From contig RDEW01000008.1 of assembly GCA_011109175.1 (NCBI GenBank), positions 629,954-693,953 of the forward strand: DNA of 64,000 nucleotides, given 5' to 3'. How positions within the stretch are numbered: the stretch's first letter is position 1; the number at the start of each line of letters is the position of its first letter. The position numbers were made by a program, and so were the translations under genes. Below are positions 59,350 to 64,000 of the stretch, piece by piece. The notes beneath the pieces were generated by a model, which was not told where the DNA came from, made no database searches, and saw only the letters and a program-made list of their open reading frames with translations. The stretch comes from Dicyema japonicum. Its lineage: Eukaryota; Dicyemida; Rhombozoa; Dicyemidae.

Positions 59350-60194
59350 TTTTTATTACCTTTTTACAGGTATACTATAAAACCCATTGATTTTCTCGTC
59401 CCATCTGCCGACACGTGGGTCGATAAAGTCACTAATGCTTTTGTCGAATCCGATATCCCCTTGCATAAATTGAACAGTAAAAGCTTACGAAACTTGTTTG
59501 AGAGTATTGAACATCATCTTTTTTCTACCTACGATTGCCGAAAAAGTGTAGAAAATTTATGCCAGGAGCAGCTTGACAGAATTATGCTATTTTTGAGGTT
59601 TTATTTGCATCTATACCTGAAAAAAATTTGTTTTGATTGACGTAACTGATGTCCGGGGACAGAAATATGTCAATACACTTATTGGTAGAATTTCTGATCC
59701 CAACAAAATATTTTTAATATCTTGTCGCCCATTGTCTTCTGCGCCTAATTCTTCGATTATTTGTTAGATAATTGACAATGTTCTAGGGATTTTTGATAGA
59801 TCGCGAAGACGTGTTGAACACATTCAGAAATTGCATTTCGGGGACGATTTATGTGGAATCGGGAAGTGCTGGAATCAAGATTATTTGTCAATCAAGTATA
59901 TTCTATCACAAAAGTGGAAAAACAACATATTTCTCCATTTGTATACAACTGTCTGAAAAAGTGTCCTTCCACATCATGATTTGTTGAGAGAAGTTTTTCT
60001 TTATTGGAAAAATTAATATCTAAAGACCAAAATTTTAAACCCGAAAATGTTTTGAATTGCATTATTCTGTATTTCAATCAAAATTTTGATTAGTTTTTTT
60101 GTAGATAAATTTATCATAAAGTCAAAAAAGGTCAAAATTTTGAATTTTTAAAGTCAATTTTTGGGTCAAAATTTCCGAAAATAAAAATCGCCCT
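59350..60194 (+). mobile_element. hAT-like transposase remnant with right terminus
   Basis: Translation fragments IPLHKLNSKSLRNLFESIEH, YDCRKSVENLCQEQLDRIML, VTDVRGQKYVNTLIGRISDP and EHIQKLHFGDDLCGIGKCW resemble a hAT transposase core. The end has subterminal AAAAAGGTCAAAATTTTGAA repeats and the terminus AAAAATCGCCCTAG at about 60194. Confidence 0.5.
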
Positions 60195-60549
60195 AGTGAT
60201 TACGTCTGAAGGACGCAACGAATTTGTAAAATGCTTAAATCTCCATCTATGCAGAGTATGTGGAATCAAAAAGGCTAGAAAGTTAAGGGAGCAGCCATTA
60301 ACCACACAACTGACCACAGACCACATTAATTATAATTTACCAGGACTTAATTTTTAGTGTACGGGACACTTCCTTAATTCATAAATATATAAAACTATAG
60401 AATCCGCAGAATGTCTGTCCATTATCCACGGATATTAAAAGAAGGTGGTTGAAAAACAACATAGACAAATAATGGTTAGCAACATAAAATTATATAAGTA
60501 ATTCAATAATTATTAATATTTAAATTATAATTTAATATTTATATTTCAC
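60195..60549. other. Intergenic stretch upstream of the ketoacyl synthase
   Basis: AT-rich; the likely promoter and 5' UTR lie here but no motif stands out. Confidence 0.4.
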
Positions 60550-61867
60550 ATGGGGGCTAGGAGAGTAGTCGTACTGGAATGGGATCTATTAATTGTTTGG
60601 GGGGTAATGTTGAGTCGAGTTGGAATAAACTCATTACTGGAAAGTCAGGAATTTCTGAATTGAATTCACCAGGAATATTTGTGGTATAATATATAGAGTT
60701 TGCCAAAATACCTGCGAAAATAGCCGGACTTGTGAAATTGGGGGAGAATGAGGGATATATTGATCCCTCAAAGACTGATCATGTCGGTGTTATCAGGAAT
60801 ATGTCCAAGTCTACTCTGTTTGGATTACGATCTATTTTTGAGGCAATTAAGGATGCAAACTGGAATCCATCAACGGATGAAGAACAGAGTTATACGGGTT
60901 TATTATTTTATTATAGTTTGGTGTTTGTTTCGGATCTTCGTTTAGTTGTACGGAAACTATAAGGTTGGCGGTTGAGGCATATAAAAATAAAGGATTTGTC
61001 TCTGTGTCCCCATATTTTATACCAAAAACTATTATTAATATATTGGCTGGTCATGCCAGTATTAGGAATAAACTAAAAGGTCCAAACATTGCCTGTTCGT
61101 CTGCATTTGCCACCGGGGGACATTCTCTTGGTACTGGATTCCGTTATGTCAAACATGGAATGGCCAAAGTTATCGTAGCTGGTTCTGCTGAGGCACCTGT
61201 TATTCCTTGGATGTTGGCTGGATTCTGTAAAATAAAGTCACTTTGTGTTGAGCAAGATATTGACCCAACTGAATGTTCTCGACCCTTTGACAAATTTAGG
61301 AAAGGATTTGTTATGTCTGAAGGAGCAGCTTGTCTTGTCCTGGAGGAACTTGACCATGCCTTGCGTAGAAATGCTAACATTTATGCTGAAATTCTTGGGT
61401 TTGGTACTTCTAGTGACTCATTCTCCCTTACAGCACCTTGTTTGGACGGAAATGGGGCTGTGAGATCTATGACGAGTGCTTTAAGGGAGGCTAATGTTGA
61501 CCCTTCTTGTGTTGGATATGTCAATGCACATGCTACAAGCACTCAATTGGGCGACCGTGCTGAGAATAAAGCGATTGGACAAGTCTTTTCCCCAAAGATG
61601 ACGAAGGTCAGTTCAATAAAGGGATCACTTGGTCATTCTTTGGGTGCTTCTGGTAGTATTGAGTCATTGATGACTTGTTTGGCTTGTCAGAAAGGGGTCA
61701 TTCCACCAACACTCAATTTGGGCAAGACTGAAGATGGTTTTGATTTTGATTACGTACCGCATGAATCACAAATTTGGTCAACTAGTGATCGCAGAATTGC
61801 TGTCAAGAATTCATTTGGTTTTGGTGGGACAAATGTTTCCCTCTGTATTTCCAATTATCTACCATAA
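60550..61867 (+). CDS. OXSM: 3-oxoacyl-[acyl-carrier-protein] synthase (KAS II-type, mitochondrial OXSM-like), altered active site
   Basis: Condensing enzyme of type II fatty-acid synthesis. MGARRVV...TGMGSINCLGGNVESSW opens the thiolase fold; the rest (PYFIPKTIINILAG, GPNIACSSAFATGGHSLGTG, GFVMSEGAACLVLEELDHAL, NAHATSTQLGDRAENKAIG, SSIKGSLGHSLGASGSIES, NSFGFGGTN) follows the family closely to the stop at 61865-61867. Catalytic His of NAHATST, and Lys and His of KGSLGH, are present, but the position of the nucleophile Cys is Phe (SSAFATG, TTT at 61114-61116). One base seems missing near 60572 and one extra in GGG at 60896-60898. Candidate introns: 60681-60698 (18 nt) and 60898-60916 (19 nt). 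About 426 residues if corrected. A pseudogene or assembly error is possible. Confidence 0.88.
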
Positions 61868-62329
61868 AGTTAACATTTGATTTTACTTGTATGGTTTATA
61901 TTATTGTTTACCATAAGAATTACTATTATGCTCTTAATTCTGTGAATTTTTTTACTTTTTTTAAGAAGAGTAAATTGGAGTAGTCAAAAATTTGGTGGTT
62001 AGGATGAGTTATTCAATATGGTCAGCCAATTGTAGGATCCCTATTTTATTAATTTTAATTATGCCATAATAAAAGTCTGAGTTGTTGTGAAAACTATTAT
62101 TCACGACGATTTATTCTAGAAAGCAAAAATGTTTTTGAGATGCATAAATGTCCATCTATTAATTGGAATGTAATTAATTTTCATATTATGACATTTGAAA
62201 GTCTATGCGAACAATTCCGTTCAAAGACCCCTTGAAAATGTGTCTGAGTCCTCTATCCAATTGTAATAGTGAAAATGTATTGTGAGCACAAATCAACTAT
62301 ATTTAATAAGTTATTAACACCAATGTTAA
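61868..62329. other. Convergent intergenic gap between ketoacyl synthase and ferritin
   Basis: AT-rich 3' flanks; no element or further gene seen. Confidence 0.5.
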
Positions 62330-62921
62330 TTATTGTAAGTGTCTGTCAAAGTAAGTGACATCCATTGGACTTGAAATCCTCCAAGACTCAACAACTAATC
62401 TACTCAACTTTTCGATCTCTTTGTATTGCTCCTCAATCATTCCATCAATAAACAACGTCATCTATGATTCAATTAATTTATACATGAAAATCGTCATGTG
62501 TGGATGCAAGGTGGTGGAGTTTTTTAATTTTAATAGTGAAATCCTTCTCCATTTCTAAGGAAACTTTAAGGGCGTCTTGAATAGTCTCAATGTTTATGGG
62601 ATGACTCTAATGTCAATTACTATAATATACCTTTATATCCCTCAATTCTACCTTTCCTCCTCTGCTTAATACGTAATTCGTGAAAAGTCTTGCATGTGAA
62701 ATTTCTTCATCAGACATTTCTTTAAAAAACTTTGCAGCTCCTGGCAATGTGACTGCGAGAGTTCCAAAATGATTTGACTTGACTGAGGCTACTATAGTTA
62801 CCATTTGCTGATATTTATAAAATGCAGAATATTCTTCATTAATTTGGATATTTAGAGCTTTCTCCAGTTCAATATTAAAATCATTCCTTAAATTATGAGT
62901 ACTCATTGCACAGTCATACAA
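62330..62921 (-). CDS. Ferritin, heavy-chain type
   Basis: Stores iron as ferric mineral in a 24-subunit shell. Three exons, introns 62462-62483 (22 nt) and 62607-62630 (24 nt), give 181 residues from ATG 62919-62921; an in-frame ATG 15 bases downstream (MSTHNLRNDF) is an equally plausible start. Helix landmarks: LEKALNIQINEEYSAFYKYQ, FFKEMSDEEISHARLF, GGKVELRDIK, LKVSLEMEKDFTIKIKKLH and DGMIEEQYKEIEKLSRLV, ending VTYFDRHLQ. All ferroxidase ligands (Glu, Tyr, Glu, His, Glu, Gln) are in place, so it is H-type. No iron-responsive-element loop was evident in the upstream sequence. The helix A-B loop is a few residues longer than in vertebrates. Confidence 0.94.
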
Positions 62922-63129
62922 ATTAGAATATTTATATATTAGTCCAATCTGTCAATTTATGACGATATTTAGACAATTACAGTAATTATTGCAAGATTTT
63001 TATTAATTGGGATATTATTCACCTCTATCAGTAATAGCAATGTCCACAGAGTCAGATAAGTTAATTTGAGATTCCACCTATGGGCACTGTAAGTCGTTTC
63101 CATCCTCCCCTATTTCTCGCAACCGCCCT
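62922..63129. other. Upstream region of ferritin
   Basis: AT-rich putative promoter; nothing specific recognised. Confidence 0.4.
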
Positions 63130-63590
63130 CAGATCAACCAGATCCTCTCCTGTTTTCAGCTTTCTTCCTATGCAAATGAGTTCTTTGTCGAGCGTCGAGA
63201 AACAATTCTTTTTTCCGGAAAGGTCTTAGAGCTACCTTCAGGTATATTATGAATCCCTCGAGCGTGGCTGCCCAAGCAATTTGATTCGTCCCGCTTTTTC
63301 CCCACTTTTGAATTCCAATCTCCCGCTATAAAGAGCATGTAGGAGCTTGACAAGGAGGAGTAATCCGATGATAAGGACGAGTAGAAATTTTCAAGTTCCT
63401 CAGCGTCGGCGGATACCCTAACTGTGGTGGGTGCATATACATTGATAATCGATAGAGTAGTATTACCGTTGTTTCCGAGGCGTAGTTGGAAAATGGCAAT
63501 CCTGTTGTTGATACTCTATGCTCTATGAGCCATCACAGCTGCGTCCACGAGTATAGCGAACCCCAACTCATTTCTAACGAACATTTATAT
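63130..63590 (-). mobile_element. LINE endonuclease fragment
   Basis: Minus strand: RNELGFAILVDAAVMAHRA, INNRIAIFQLRLGNNGNTTL, SIINVYAPTTV, SADAEELENFYSSLSSDY and LFIAGDWNSKVGKKRDESNC, an APE endonuclease with an internal deletion afterwards. No RT attached. Confidence 0.75.
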
Positions 63591-63670
63591 AAGTCATTAT
63601 ATTAGGTTACACGAGAAAACTCTCAGAGTTCTGTATTAAAATACTTTCGGAGGAATAATTAAAAAATATA

Positions 63671-64000
63671 CAGTAAAGTCCCTTAAATTGGCCCAAAATT
63701 GTTCCTGAACTATTGCGGCTAATTTGAGAATTTGGCCAATTTGGGAATTTGAAACACCTGGGTAATTCAGATTTTGAAATCATAACTGGCTTTAATTTAT
63801 GGGTTCCAGTTATATTTGTACTTAACAAAATTGAAACCGATCTTTAAAAATTATATCCACCAAATCGTGTTTTTCATATACTCTTGGACGAAATATAATA
63901 AAGTCCTATCTTGTCCATATTTTAAATTTCGTCTTTTTTATAATGTTTGGAAATTTCTTCAGTGATCTACAAATCCTTCTAGGTCAAATTGTTTGTCAGT
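63671..64000 (+). mobile_element. Possible pogo-like transposon terminus (runs off the right edge)
   Basis: CAGTAAAGTCCCTTAAATTG preceded by TA at 63669-63670 resembles the terminus at 51173, with subterminal AATTTGGCCAATTTGGG repetition at 63729-63745. No coding part is visible within the window. Confidence 0.35.

Noticed and set aside
62355-62558. 67-codon plus-strand frame
   Set aside because: It overlaps ferritin exons on the other strand, which explain the open frame.
1-64000. CRISPR array, prokaryotic operons or riboswitches
   Set aside because: No regularly spaced direct repeats; all genes have eukaryotic introns, and no ribosome-binding-site or operon structure exists.

Overview
This is a piece of a small, AT-rich animal nuclear genome. 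The host genes are cut by extremely small GT-AG introns: almost all are 20-32 nt, most 22-25 nt. Gene content is metazoan: the ciliary IFT172, cyclophilin PPIL3, mitochondrial malate dehydrogenase, a mitochondrial-type ketoacyl synthase, ferritin and a Pro-X carboxypeptidase. Introns this short combined with animal genes and animal-type LINEs, hATs and a tRNA SINE fit a dicyemid mesozoan best. That assignment is inference. An orthonectid or another short-intron animal is not excluded.

Layout. 0-5.2 kb: 5' part of IFT172 (-), a SINE, an unrecognised 246-aa protein (+) and an S28 peptidase (-). 5-15 kb: repeat-dominated, with a gag-like zinc-knuckle fragment, two hAT remnants (one with a perfect 8-bp target duplication and nested in a LINE) and an RTE-type LINE. 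15.2-15.8 kb: PPIL3 (+). 15.9-20 kb: a head-to-tail series of LINEs (-). 20.1-22.3 kb: a decayed KRBA2/Ginger-like integrase between 12-bp inverted repeats, with telomere-like degenerate repeats. 22.4-23.6 kb: an unrecognised multi-exon gene (+). 24-32.4 kb: LINE debris plus a ZBED5-like hAT transposase that itself carries tiny introns. 33.75-38.14 kb: a 37-exon gene that I read as three FERM-like modules in tandem plus a helical C-terminus. 38-40.9 kb: LINE fragments. 41.0-42.2 kb: malate dehydrogenase (-). 42.6-54 kb: nested LINEs, SINEs and a pogo-like remnant. 55-60.2 kb: hAT-like copies and a LINE with a PHD-type finger. 60.5-61.9 kb: ketoacyl synthase (+), in which the nucleophile Cys reads as Phe. 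62.3-62.9 kb: ferritin (-). Right edge: an endonuclease fragment and a pogo-like terminus.

The host genes share no obvious pathway and show no operon-like organisation; they sit as islands in transposon debris. The most notable observations are the tandem-FERM gene, the shared 3' hairpin at the ends of several otherwise different LINEs (its 5' arm encodes the last residues G-I-T and abuts the stop codon), LINE derivatives that keep both ends but have lost RT, the intron-bearing transposase and the altered ketoacyl-synthase active site. Single-base frame breaks next to homopolymers in otherwise intact genes (PPIL3, ketoacyl synthase) may be assembly errors rather than real lesions. All family calls were made by eye from translated sequence; no database search was possible.
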